NCBI RefSeq assembly: GCF_963966145.1
Contig: NC_091047.1
Span: forward strand, 3,658,001 to 3,722,000
Direction of reading: 5' to 3'
From: Tenebrio molitor
Taxonomy: Eukaryota > Arthropoda > Insecta > Coleoptera > Tenebrionidae
DNA length: 64,000 nucleotides
A model generated the notes under the pieces. The model did no database searches. It was not told the DNA's origin and worked only from the letters and a program-made list of their open reading frames with translations. Below, one piece after another: positions 48,769 through 59,208 of the stretch. Position 1 is the stretch's first letter; each line of letters starts with the position of its first letter. The position numbers and the translations under genes were made by a program.

Positions 48769-49031
48769 TGGGTGATTCAAAATGATTGTGGATAAGTATG
48801 ACAACTATGTACGAAAATGTATGCGGCAACTGTGTGGGTAGGATAAAGTTGACATTTCTTTGACAGTTCGTAGTCGCGCAATTTTGAAAAGTGTCAAGTC
48901 AACGTGCAATGATATAAAAAAAAATCAAATGCACGCTTATGAAATGTCATACAAATGTCAACTCTATCCCACCCACACAGTTGCCACATAAATTTTCGTA
49001 CTTAGTTGCCATACACAATAATTTTGATAGT
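48769..49031. mobile_element. MITE-like element with about 75-bp inverted arms
   Basis: The left arm contains CAAAATGATTGTGGATAAG, GTACGAAAATGTATG and CAACTGTGTGGGTAGGATA. The right arm is its reverse complement (TATCCCACCCACACAGTTGC, CATAAATTTTCGTAC, ACAATAATTTTG). The interior is about 100 bp and non-coding. It lies between GrG and GrH and is absent from the equivalent GrE-GrF spacer, so it inserted after the cassette duplicated. A half copy is at 60,629-60,780. Confidence 0.85.
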
Positions 49032-49171
49032 GGTAAATGAATCCTGCTTCGATGCGGTGTCGCCTTTTATTTGATAATAACATATGTAGTAAATACATTG
49101 TTTAACTTATTATTACTTGGTATACGTATCTACAGTGAATTTCGAGGAATTAATTATTGCTAAATATCTAT

Positions 49172-50493
49172 TTAAATAAATTCATTGCTAGATTTATTTA
49201 CTAGGGTAGCTGACAATTGAATTAATATTATAATATACGTAGTGACCCCTCCAATGATCTGCAAGCAAAAACGTTTCAATCAAAGACTTTTTGAAAATTA
49301 TTTAAAAATTAAAAATGATAATTTGACAATTAAGAAAAGTACTCACTGAAAATACCAAAGTGTAATTTATTGGAAAAAACCCCGCGGCGCTAAATTCCAC
49401 CCCCTCGTTTGCAATCTGAAGAGAAAACATCTCGATTTCGTCAATGACGTGGTGGTTCGCAGTTTGAATCTTGTGTATCAGCACACCCATTTTATTTGCC
49501 TGGAAACAGCAGTCACAATTTAAAAATGATGAATGAAATATTTACCGCTTCAACAGTCAAGTGGCAGACGCTGCAGGTGTAAAAACAATCAATCCCGCAA
49601 CAAAGGCATGTCAGAAAGATGCAGATAACCACCAACCAATTTTTTTGACTTGACTGCACTTCCACAGATCCGTAAAAAAGTGCAACCGTGATGATTATAA
49701 AGTTGAATCCGAACATGAGCAGCAAGTTCACACCAAAAATGTCGTTGAAGAGCGTGACCAGTTTGGATAAGTGATGGTGCAAGACGCAGATTTTGCCTAG
49801 TTGAAGACTTTTTTCCACCGTATTTTTATTTTGGCCGACTACACTTAAGTGTTGGTTGGCCAAATATTTGACCAAGTCTTTGACCTGTTGGTTTAAGATG
49901 ATAAACCGGATCTTCAACATGTAAACCATTGCGGTCGACTCGTGACACCACATCGCACTAATTATAACTAAAAAACATGTAAACATTTGCGTCAACTGAT
50001 AGATCAAGAGCTCTCGTTGTAAAAGTAAGAATGAATGGCAGAAGATAAAAGTAGCCAGAGAGAACAACTTGATCAGGAAAAATTTCACAATTTGCTTCTC
50101 GCTCTTTCGATACATTTCTAAAACGCTTGTCGTGGGAATCTGCGAATCAAAATAGACAATTTTAAGCAAGAACTCCATGAATTTATGTCGATTGAGCAAA
50201 TTGCTTGACCAGACGGTGACAACAAAGACTCCTCCAAAGCAGATGCCTAATATAGTACTAGTTTTCTGAACTACTGGACTCACGTCATCTAGCGCCATTT
50301 TATAAAGCATGTGAAGTGTCAGAAGGAGAGTCGTACAAATTCTCAAAATATTTCCAACTGTTAGGACTTTTGACGCGCGAAATTTTGTTTCTGCGAAAGT
50401 GAACGAAACCATTCCAAAGATTTGGCCCAAAATTAGGAAGAATCTCAGCGAAGAAATGAACTTTTGGGATAACTCTTCACCCGCTTTTACCAT
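49172..50493 (-). CDS. Gustatory receptor GrH (cassette 2, second gene)
   Basis: Exons 50,493-49,546 (316 codons), 49,499-49,347 (51) and 49,258-49,172 (29 with stop) give 395 residues. Start MVKAGEELSQKFISSLRF. It is very similar to GrF throughout, with CVLHHHLSKLVTLFNDIFG and CSVCHLTVEAV. Exon 2 begins ANKMGVLIHKIQTANHHV. Exon 3 is IIGGVTTYIIILIQLSATL with the tail VNKSSNEFI, three residues longer than in GrF because the stop position has moved. Introns 46 and 88 bp, the second the same size as in GrF. A young duplicate. Confidence 0.93.
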
Positions 50494-50844
50494 CTTGGCA
50501 GCTCTGAAAGTTTCAATAAGTGAACAAGGGGGACAATCAATAGTTCCATTTGTTAAATTGGAGCCAAAATTAACTCATTTATTTAATCAACGTTTCGGAT
50601 AACAATAATTGATACGAAACCATTAAAAATGTTGACTCTCTTGTTTTGTTACCACTTAAATTCCATTTGGACATATTAGATTTTGCCTTAATCTCGAAAA
50701 TAAAAATACATTCGGCAACAGAAAAATCTTGGTTCAATTCAAATTTTTTCACAATTCCCGTTTTGTGAACCATCTCGACTAGACTCAGGAAAGTCGTTAT
50801 CAAAATTTTTGTTAACATGAAGGTGGCAGTTGTTGGTCACACAT
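50494..50844. other. 5' flank of GrH and 3' flank of GrI
   Basis: Near-duplicate of 46,889-47,217, with an additional segment of about 20 bases near 50,692-50,712. It holds the GrH promoter region. No coding feature. Confidence 0.6.
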
Positions 50845-52110
50845 TTAATGACTTAGAGTAGAAGATAGTTGCATTAATATTACAATGTAGGTGGTTACAC
50901 CTCCAATGATCTGCAACGAAGGAAACTACATTTCCAAAAATGAAAATAGAAACATCTCCTCACCGAAAATATCAAAGTGTAATTTATTGGGAAAAATCCA
51001 GCAGCACTGAACTCGACTTGATTATTGGCAATTTGCAACGAAAACATCTTGATTTCGTCAACCATGTCCTGGTTTTCGGTTTCGATCTTGTGAATCAGCA
51101 CACCGATTTTATTAGCCTACAAACTACAGTCACCACTCTGGTTTTTTCCCAAACAAACTTACTTCTTCAACGGTGGAATAGCAGACGTCGCAGATATAGA
51201 AACAATCAATTCCATAACAGATGCACGTAAGACAAGCATAGACAAGTACCATCGAATCTACATTAGTCGACTGCACTGTTATAGATACATAGAAGAGTGA
51301 AACGGTGATCATGACAAAACTAAATCCGAACGTCATCAGCATATTTAGACCAAACGTGTTGTTAAAAAGTTTGATCAGTTTGGACAAGTGATGGTGCAAG
51401 GCGCAAATTTTGCTCAAGAATAAGAATTTGTTGGACATGTTACTTTTTTCGATTGGACTTAAGTCTTGGTTGGAGAAGTGTTTGATCAAGGTGTTAACTT
51501 GTTGGTTTAAAGTGACGAAACGCATCTTTAACATGAAGATCAATCCACATGATTGGTGACACGATATGGAACTAATTGCGTTTAGAGTACAAACATATAT
51601 TTCCCTCATCCTATAATTGAAAATGTGCTCTCTTTGAATTAGTGCTATGTGGAATAAGATGTAAATAACCACCAAACAATATTTAATGATGAAATATTTT
51701 ACAATTTGTTTCTTGGTTTTTCGATAAATCCTCAATACGCTCTCTGTGGATATCTGTCTATCAAAATCAAAAATTTTGATCAAGAATTGCATAAATTTAC
51801 TACGATTGGTCAAGTTGTTTATCAAAATGGTAACAGCGAAAGTTCCTCCGCTGCACAAGCACAAGACATTTGTAGTGTTTTGTAACGGTGAAGCGTTAGC
51901 ATCTATTGCACAATTGTATATCAAATAAACCATAACTGAAGCAGTCACACAGGTCAAAGAAATATTTCCAACGATTCTGGTATTTGATAAGCGAAAACGT
52001 TTTTCTCTGTAACTGAACAGAATCGTTCCAAAAATTTGGCCCAGAAGCAAGAGAAGTCTCATTGACGAAATAAATTTTTGGAATAGTTTGTCATCATTTG
52101 TGTTTCTCAT
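50845..52110 (-). CDS. Gustatory receptor GrI (MRNTNDD type)
   Basis: Exons 52,110-51,163 (316 codons), 51,116-50,964 (51) and 50,910-50,845 (22 with stop) give 388 residues. The start MRNTNDDKLFQKF is shared with GrK and GrM; a Met at 52,149 is in frame but not conserved. CALHHHLSKLIKLFNNTFG and CDVCYSTVEEV lie in exon 1. Exon 2 begins ANKIGVLIHK and has EIKMFSLQIANNQVEFS, where Lys replaces the usual Glu. Exon 3 is IIGGVTTYIVILMQLSSTL, whose end resembles GrE/GrG more than GrK/GrM. This hints at recombination between cassette types at the 3' end. Introns 46 and 53 bp. Confidence 0.92.
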
Positions 52111-52132
52111 GGTCGAGTTCGGAGCACCACTC

Positions 52133-52170
52133 TGACATGAATACAACAATCGATTTCCATTTATTATATT
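52133..52170 (-). promoter_or_regulatory. TATA/initiator block upstream of GrI
   Basis: On the - strand TATAATAA (52,168-52,161) is followed by GGAAATCGATTGTTG and TATTCAT, putting an initiator-like TTCAT about 30 bases downstream. The same block precedes GrK and GrM. It ends about 25-50 bases before the start codon, a fitting place for a core promoter. Confidence 0.5.
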
Positions 52171-52247
52171 TGAGTCAAGTTAATTAATTAATTCTAAGCA
52201 ATAAAAATAATATTTTTGGGTGAATTAAGTTGTGCGTCAGAAGTCAT

Positions 52248-53512
52248 TTATTCTTTTAGTGTTGCTGCCAATTGTATTAATATGATTATGTACGTGGTCA
52301 CTCCTCCAATGATCTACAATTCTTTTGCAATATGGAGATGTTGAACTTTGCTCACTTACGGAAAAAACTAGAGTGTAGTTGATAGGAAAAAAACCAGCAG
52401 CACTAAATTCGACTTTTTGATTTGCCATCTGAAGAGAAAACATTTCTATTTCTGCAACGATATCGGAATCATCTGTTTCGATCTTGTGAATAAGTTCACC
52501 TGTTCTAGTGGCCTACGAGTCAAAATGTATTCTCAGAAGTAAAAAATGTTAACCGCACCTCTTCAGCAGTCGAGTAACAGACATCACAAACCCACAGAGT
52601 ATCAACTATGTGACATATACCCGTCATAAAGACGTAGATGATACTTTTCCAATTCATGGTAGTTTCGATTTCACCAGTCACATAGAATAGCATGGTCGTT
52701 ATAATCATAAAGCTAAAACCAAACATTAACAGCAGTATCACTCCGAAAGTGTCGTTGAAGAGTTTGACTAATTTGGAGAGGTGATGGTGCAGGGTACAAA
52801 TTTTGCCAAGAGCTAGAGCTTTGTCTTGAACATTGGAGCTGCGCATCACTAGATTTACTCGATTTGTGTCAAAATATTTAACAATATCGTCGATCTGCTG
52901 ATTGAGAATTGCAAATCGCATTTTCAAGATTAAAACTAGCTCGACTGTTTGGAAACACGTGGCGGAATTAACTAGCGACATCACAAAACCAATGCATTGT
53001 CCTGTTCGTTGATAGAGGTTATAGTTGTGTGTTGTAAAAACTGTGTAAAATAAAATGTATGCTGTCATGAAAAGAACAGTCGTCAGCAATCGTCTTGTGA
53101 CTCCTTTTTTGCACTTTTGATAGTTTATGATACGGCAGTTTTCTTGCAAAATCATATCAAAATCTACAATTTTGTTCAAAAATTTTATAAATTTGTCGCG
53201 ATTTTGCAGACTCTTTATCCACACGGCGGATAAGTAAACCACACCGCAAATGAAATTTAGTACAGCTGTGCCTTTTGATATCATTGGGTACCTTTGATTA
53301 TATACAGTTTCGTACAAGAAGTAAGCTACAACCAAAAGTAAAACTGTTTCTGTTAGAATGTTTTGGGCGGTTCTAATTTTCGAAGGGCGAAACTTTGTCT
53401 CTGTAAGACTGAAAGTCACCAAACCAAAGATTTGGCTGTGAATTAAGAAAATCTTAATGGAATTTGTAAGTTTTTTGAAAATTAAATTTGTCGCTTTTTG
53501 TACTTGTGACAT
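52248..53512 (-). CDS. Gustatory receptor GrJ (MSQVQ type)
   Basis: Exons 53,512-52,559 (318 codons), 52,512-52,360 (51) and 52,313-52,248 (22 with stop) give 390 residues. Start MSQVQKATNLIFKKL, unique in frame. Exon 1: CTLHHHLSKLVKLFNDTFG and CDVCYSTAEEV. The intron 1 donor is GTGCGG, weaker than the GTAAxx of other genes but kept in GrL-type relatives as GTGCAT or GTGCAG. Exon 2 runs from ATRTGELIHK, with DIVAEIEMFSLQMANQKVEFS. Exon 3 is IIGGVTTYIIILIQLAATLKE. Both introns are 46 bp. Its 3' end lies only 137 bp from the GrI start, so the GrI promoter and GrJ terminator regions are packed together. Confidence 0.93.
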
Positions 53513-53847
53513 CTTTTCGAAGTATACAGTAACAGCAACTTCGTCTGAGTAATTACCAATCTATTTTTCGATTACCACTTTCGTTGATTAATTGATTAGA
53601 ACTCTTTTAATCTTGCCAGCAATAATTCATATTTTATTGTTATACAAAATAAGGCATATTGTAAAAAAACAGTTTTTGCTAATTGCAAAGTAAGAAAATA
53701 TTTTTCTGTCTCTGTGACAGAAATTTTGTAAAATTTGGAACAAACAATTTATTTATTGTGCAATCATTTAATTGTAAAGAACTACTCATTTAATCTTTTT
53801 CGTAAGTAGGTCGTCCAAATGCTTCAAAAATTTTCCACTCATACAAA
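53513..53847. other. Intergenic interval GrJ-GrK, repeated upstream of GrL
   Basis: Contains the GrJ promoter region. The same sequence, with small indels, recurs at 57,434-57,760 upstream of GrL. No coding feature. Confidence 0.6.
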
Positions 53848-55130
53848 TTAGTATTGTTGTCTCTCGCTGTTTAGAGATGCTGCGAGTTGTATCAGTATTA
53901 TTATATAAGTCGTTACACCTCCAATAATCTGCAGATAACTAGTTTAATTTTCAACATAAAGTCTGCAAACTAGCTTACCGAAAATATCAAAGTGTAGTTT
54001 ATTGGGAAAAATCCCGCTGCGCTAAATTCGACCTTCTCGTTGGCAATCTGAAGAGAAAACATCTCTATTTCGTCAATCATGTCCTGGTTTTCTGTTTCGA
54101 TGTGGTGAATCAGCACACCCATTTTATTAACCTACAAACGACAGTGACTACTTTATTTTTTCCCAAACAAACTTACTTCTTCAATGGTGGAATAGCAGAC
54201 GTCGCAGATGTAAAAACAATCAATTCCATAACAGAGGCACGTGAGAAAAACATAGGCAAGTACTCTCGGGTCTAAATGAGGCGACTGCACTATTATAGAT
54301 GCATAGAAGAGTGCAATGGTAATGATGACGAAACTTAATCCGAACATCACCAGCAAATTTAGACCAAATGTTTCGTTAAAAAGTTTGATCAGTTTGGACA
54401 GGTGATGGTGCAAGGCGCAGATCTTGCTAAGGAATAAGAATTTTTCAGTCATGTTGTTATTTTTTTCGACTGGACTTAAGTCTTGATTGGAGAAGTGTTT
54501 GACCAAGGTGTTGTTAACCTGTTGGTTTAAAGTGACGAAACGCATCTTTAACATGAAGATCAATCCAAATAACTGGTGACACGATGTGGAACTAATTACA
54601 ATCAGAGAACAAGCATATACTTGCATCATCTTAAAACTGAAAACGTGCTCTCTTGGAACTATTGCTACGTGGAAAAAGATGTAAATAACCACGATAGAAT
54701 GTTTAGTGATGAAATATTTTACAATTTCTTTCTTGGTTTTTCGATAGATCCCCAATGCGCTCTGTGTGGATATCTGTCTGTCAAAATCAAAAATTTTGAC
54801 CAAGAATTGCATAAATTTATAGCGATTGGCCAAGTTGTTTATCAAAATGGTAACAGCGAAAATTAATCCGCTGCACAAGCACAAGACATTTGTAGTGTTT
54901 TGTAAGGGTAGACCGGTGGTATCTATTGAACAATCGTATAACAAATAAATCGTAAATGAAGCAACCACACAGGTCAAAAAAATATTTCCGACGATTCTGG
55001 TATTTGATGAGTGAAAATGTTTTTCTCTGTGACTGAACGGAATCGTTCCAAAAATTTGGCCCAGAACCAAGAGAAGTTTCATTGATGAAATAAATTTTTG
55101 AAATAATTTATCATCATTTGTGTTCCTCAT
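53848..55130 (-). CDS. Gustatory receptor GrK (MRNTNDD type)
   Basis: Exons 55,130-54,177 (318 codons), 54,131-53,979 (51) and 53,928-53,848 (27 with stop) give 395 residues. Start MRNTNDDKLFQKFISSMK. CALHHHLSKLIKLFNETFG and CDVCYSTIEEV in exon 1. One codon is inserted relative to GrI and GrM (QQVNNTLVKHF against QQVNTLVKHF). Exon 2 begins VNKMGVLIHHIETENQDM. Exon 3 is IIGGVTTYIIILIQLAASL with a longer tail, NSERQQY, as also in GrM and GrO. Introns 45 and 50 bp. It is a close copy of GrM. Confidence 0.93.
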
Positions 55131-55154
55131 GGTCTACTTTGATGCACCACTCTC

Positions 55155-55192
55155 AAATGAATACAACAATCGATTTCCATTTATTATATTTG
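55155..55192 (-). promoter_or_regulatory. TATA/initiator block upstream of GrK
   Basis: TATAATAA at 55,188-55,181 (- strand), then ATCGAT, then TATTCATTTG ending near 55,155, about 25 bases before the start codon. The sequence is preserved at GrI and GrM although the immediate leaders differ slightly. Confidence 0.5.
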
Positions 55193-55296
55193 AGTCAAGT
55201 TGATTAATTAATTACATATAAGCGATTAAGATAAAATGAGTTCTGTTGATATTTGTCATTTCAAGGTGAACTGTGCTGTGCGTCAAAATTTGCCAT

Positions 55297-57433
55297 TTAT
55301 TCTTCTAGAGTGGTTGCAAGGCGGTCTTAAGTTACAGGCCTGGACACTGGCTGTGTTGCCACATTCCCTGGTAGGCCATTCCATGACCTACGGTGTTACA
55401 AAAATTTTGAAACCAATAGACATTTAAAATAAATTTTGACAAGTCCTTGGTCAAATTCGTCAAACTGAATTAAAAATGTCATTTAAGTGTTGCGTATCAA
55501 ATTGCAACTCAAATTATGCGTCTTCTTCTTCAAATTACGTAGGTAGCTAAATACTTTTATTTAAGTTTCCATCAAATGAGGAAACGAAGCCAATTTGGAA
55601 AGAGATTTTAAAAATCGAATAGTGAAGAATTCGCAAAAGTAGCCATGCTTGTGCTAAAGATTTTAGCGGAACAGTTATTTATCAATGGGGACAAAATGAA
55701 GCGACTTGTGCCAAACGCGGTTCCAATAGCTTCTAATTACGAAGAAATTACACTTTGGGAAGAAATAATCAAAATTAGTAATGACGACACAATCACTGGA
55801 GAAAATCTTTTGGTTTTAAAAACGAATATTGAAATGAGACTGGGAAGCAAGTTACAAGAAATGGGATGGGATTTAGGCAATGGGGAGAACAAATTGTTAT
55901 GTTTAAGTTGGAAATGCCCACCTCGCGTTAGTTTATAACCAAACAGTTTCAATAGTCCGGAACACAGCAGAGCATCTGAAATTTTATCAGTAATGAGCAC
56001 TGTTATTTTTCTGTCCCTATAAACTATATATTACAATGCGATTACGCATTTTTGAACTGTCGTAAAATTAGATCACTCATATTTGACAAATGTAAATACA
56101 ATGACAAGTTTAGTGGATTTCGATTTTTTTCACTAAATGTTGGTGAAGCAATGTTGTCAGACTGTGGTAGGCCATTCCATAGCACACTGTCTTTGGTCAG
56201 TGTCATGGCCTGGTAAATGTTGATCGCCTTGGTGGTTGCCATTTTTATCAATATAATTATGTACGTGGTTACTCCTCCAATGATCTACAACTCTTTTGAA
56301 ATATGGAGATGTTGAACTTTGCTCACTTACGGAAAAGACTAGAGTATAGTTGATTGGAAAGAAACCAGCAGCACTAAATTCGACTTTTTGATTTACCATC
56401 TGAAGAAAAAACATTTCTATTTCTTCAATAATTTTGGAATCATCTGTTTCGATTTTGTTAATAAGGTCACCTGTTCTAGTGGCCTACGAATCAAAATGTA
56501 TCCTCGGATGCAAAAAACGTTAAATGCACCTCGTCAGCAGCCGCGGAACAAACATCACATACCCACAGAGTATCAACTATGTAACATATACCCGTCATAA
56601 AGACGTACATGATATTTTTCCAATTCATGTTTTCTTCGATTTCAGCTGTCACATGGAATAGCATTGTCGTTATCATCACAAAGCTGAAACCAAACATTAA
56701 CAGCAGTATCACTCCGAAAGTGTCGTTGAAGAGTTTGACTAATTTGTTGAATGTTGGAGCTGCGCATCACTAGATTTACTTGATTTGTGTCAAAATATTT
56801 AACAATATCGTCGATCTGCTGATTGAGAATTGCAAATCGCATTTTCAAGATTAAAACTAGCTCGACTGTTTGGAAACACGTGGCGGAATTAACTAGCGAC
56901 ATCACAAAACCAATGCATTGTCCTGTTCGTTGAGAGAGGTAATAGTTGTGTGTTGTAAAAACGGTGTAAAATAAAATGTATGCTGTCATGAAAAGTACAT
57001 TCATCAACAATCGTCTTGTGACTCCTTTTTTGCATTTTTGATAGTTTAAGATACGGCAGTTTTCTTGCAAAATCATATCAAAATCTGCAATTTTGTTCAA
57101 AATTTTTATAAATTTGTCGCTATTTAGCAGACTCTTTATCCACACAGCGGATAAGTAAACCACACCGCAAATGAAATCTAGTACAGCTGTACCTTTTGAT
57201 ATCATTGGGTACCTTTGATCATATACAGTTTCGTACAAGAAGTAAGCTACAACCGAAAGTAAAACTGTTTCTGTTGGAATGTTTTGGGCGGCTCTAATTT
57301 TTGAAGGGCGAAACTTTGTCTCTGTAAGACTGAAAGTCACCAAGCCGAAGATTTGGCTCTGGATTAAGAGAATCTTAATGGAATTTGTAAATTTTTTGAA
57401 ATTGAAATTTGTTGGTTTTTGTACTTGTGACAT
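55297..57433 (-). pseudogene. Gustatory receptor GrL (MSQVQ type), broken by a deletion and by a mobile element
   Basis: Exon 1 spans 57,433-56,530 (904 bases against 954 in GrJ and GrN). A 50-base deletion near 56,745 removes the LHHHLSK block and shifts the frame. After it, sequence matching GrN resumes in another frame (LLLMFGFSFVMITTMLF), and CDVCYST has become CDVCSAA. Exon 2 (56,483-56,331) is open but carries changes (GDLINK, FFLQMVN). Exon 3 starts at 56,284 with IIGGVTTYIIILI and is split at 56,239/55,317 by a 914-base insertion flanked by GTGGTTGC. The remaining end and stop lie at 55,317-55,297. The splice sites survive. Its upstream flank matches GrJ. Non-functional as a receptor. 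Confidence 0.92.
55318..56231 (+). mobile_element. Inserted DNA transposon remnant with a broken THAP domain (P-element-like)
   Basis: The insertion begins AAGGCGGTC and ends GATCGCCTTG (inverted termini CAAGGCG/CGCCTTG). It is flanked by an 8-base duplication, GTGGTTGC (55,310-55,317 and 56,232-56,239), inside GrL exon 3. An 8-base duplication suits P or hAT elements. From 55,476 the + strand reads MSFKCCVSNC. Then, after a stop, it reads FPSNEETKPIWKEIL and SHACAKDF, and in another frame KRLVPNAVPIA. These are the Cys pair, Trp, Cys-x-x-x-F and NAVP blocks of a THAP zinc finger in the right order, split by stops and a frameshift. No transposase catalytic part is present. At 914 bp it is a dead internal-deletion derivative. 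Confidence 0.75.
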
Positions 57434-57760
57434 CTTTTCGAAGTATACAGTGACAGCAACTTTGTCTAAGTAATTACCAATCTATTTTTCGATGACCACT
57501 TTCGTTAATCAATTGATTGGAACTCATTTAATCTTGCCAGCAATAATTCACTTTTTATTATACAAAATAAGGCATATTGTAGAAAAACAGTTTTTGCTAA
57601 GAGGAAAGTAAGAAAATATTTTTCTGTCTTGCGACAGAAATTTTGTAAAATTTGGAACAAAGAATTTATTGTGCAACCATTTAATTGAAAAGAACTGATC
57701 ATTTAATCTTTTTTGTAAGTAGGTCGTCCAAATGCTTCAAAAATTCTCCATTTATACAAA
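57434..57760. other. Intergenic interval GrL-GrM
   Basis: A close copy of 53,513-53,847 (for example TAAGGCATATTGTA, AGAAAATATTTTTCTGTC). It contains the upstream region of GrL. No coding feature. Confidence 0.6.
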
Positions 57761-59041
57761 TTAGTAATGTTGTCTTGCGTTGTTTAGAGATGCTGCCAGT
57801 TGTATCAGTATTATTATATAAGTCGTTACACCTCCAATAATCTGCAGATAACTAGTTTAATTTTCAACATAGAAGTCTGCAAACTAGCTTACCGAAAATA
57901 TCAGAGTGTAATTTATTGGGAAAAATCCCGCTGCGCTAAATTCAACCTTCTCGTTGGCAATCTGAAGAGAAAACATCTCGATTTCGTCAATCATGTCCCG
58001 GTTTTCTGTTTCGATCTGGTGAATCAGCACACCCATTTTATTAACCTAGAAATGACAGTTACCACACCATTTTTTCCCAAAGAAACTTACTTCTTCAATG
58101 GTAGAATAGCAGACGTCGCAGATGTAAAAGCAATCACTTCCATAACAGAAGCACGTGAGAAAAATATAGGCAAGTGCTGTCGGCTCTACATAAGTCGACT
58201 GCAGTATTATAGATGCATAGAAGAGTGCAATGGTAATGATAACGAAACTTAATCCGAACATCACCAGCATATTTAGACCAAATGTGTCGTTAAAAAGTTT
58301 GATCAGTTTGGACAAGTGGTGGTGCAAGGCGCAGATCTTGCTAAGGAATAAGAATTTTTCGGTTATGTTGTTATTTTTTTCGATTGGACTTAAGTCTTGG
58401 TTGGAGAAGTGTTTGACCAAGGTGTTAACCTGTTGGTTTAAAATGACGAAGCGCATCTTTAACATGAAGATCAATCCAAATGATTGGTGACAGAATATGG
58501 AACTAAATACAGTCAAAGAACACGCATATACTTGCATCATCTTATAACTGAAAATATCCCGTCTTGGAATTATTGCTATGTGGAAAACGATGTAAATAAC
58601 CAGGATAGAATGTTTAGTGATGAAATATTTTACAATTTGTTTCTTGGTTTTTCGATAGATCCTCAATACGCTCTCTGTGGATATCTGTCTGTCAAAATCA
58701 AAAAATTTGACCAAGAATTGCATAAATTTATTGCGATTGGTCAAGTTGTTTATCAAAATGGTAACAGCGAAAATTAATCCGCTGCACAAGCACAAGACAT
58801 TTGTAGTGGTTTGTAAGGGTAAACCGGTGGTATCTATTGCACAATCGTATAACAAATAAATCGTAAATGAAGCAACCACACAGGTCAAAAAAATATTTCC
58901 GACGATTCTGGTATTTGATGAGCGAAAATGTTTTTCTCTGTGACAGAACGGAATCGTTCCAAAAATTTGGCCCAGAACCAAGAGAAGTCTCATTGACGAA
59001 ATAAATTTTTGAAATAATGTATCATCATTTGTGTTCCTCAT
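57761..59041 (-). CDS. Gustatory receptor GrM (MRNTNDD type)
   Basis: Exons 59,041-58,091 (317 codons), 58,045-57,893 (51) and 57,841-57,761 (27 with stop) give 394 residues. Start MRNTNDDTLFQKFISSMR. CALHHHLSKLIKLFNDTFG and CDVCYSTIEEV. Exon 2 VNKMGVLIHQIETENRDM; exon 3 IIGGVTTYIIILIQLAASL with tail NNARQHY. Introns 45 and 51 bp. It differs from GrK mainly in TM4-TM5 and the intervening loop (IPRRDIFSYK against VPREHVFSFK), while the cytoplasmic LHHHLSK region is nearly unchanged. The third-intracellular and C-terminal parts therefore appear more constrained than the presumed ligand side. Confidence 0.94.
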
Positions 59042-59065
59042 GGTCTAGTTTGGTGCACCACTCTC

Positions 59066-59103
59066 AAATGAATACAACAATCGATTTCCATTTATTATAT
59101 TTG
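59066..59103 (-). promoter_or_regulatory. TATA/initiator block upstream of GrM
   Basis: TATAATAA at 59,099-59,092 (- strand), ATCGAT, then TATTCATTTG near 59,066. Identical in its core to the GrK block. It lies about 25 bases ahead of the GrM start codon. Confidence 0.5.
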
Positions 59104-59208
59104 AGTCTAGTTGATTAATTAATTACATATAAGCGATTAAGATAAAATGAGTTCTGTTGATTTTTGTCACTTCAACATGAATTAGGTTGTTGCGTCAAAA
59201 CTTGTCAT

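Noticed and set aside
55645..55938. 97-codon + strand open frame as a stand-alone gene
   Set aside because: Its start is the last part of a broken THAP domain in an inserted element; better explained as transposon remains.
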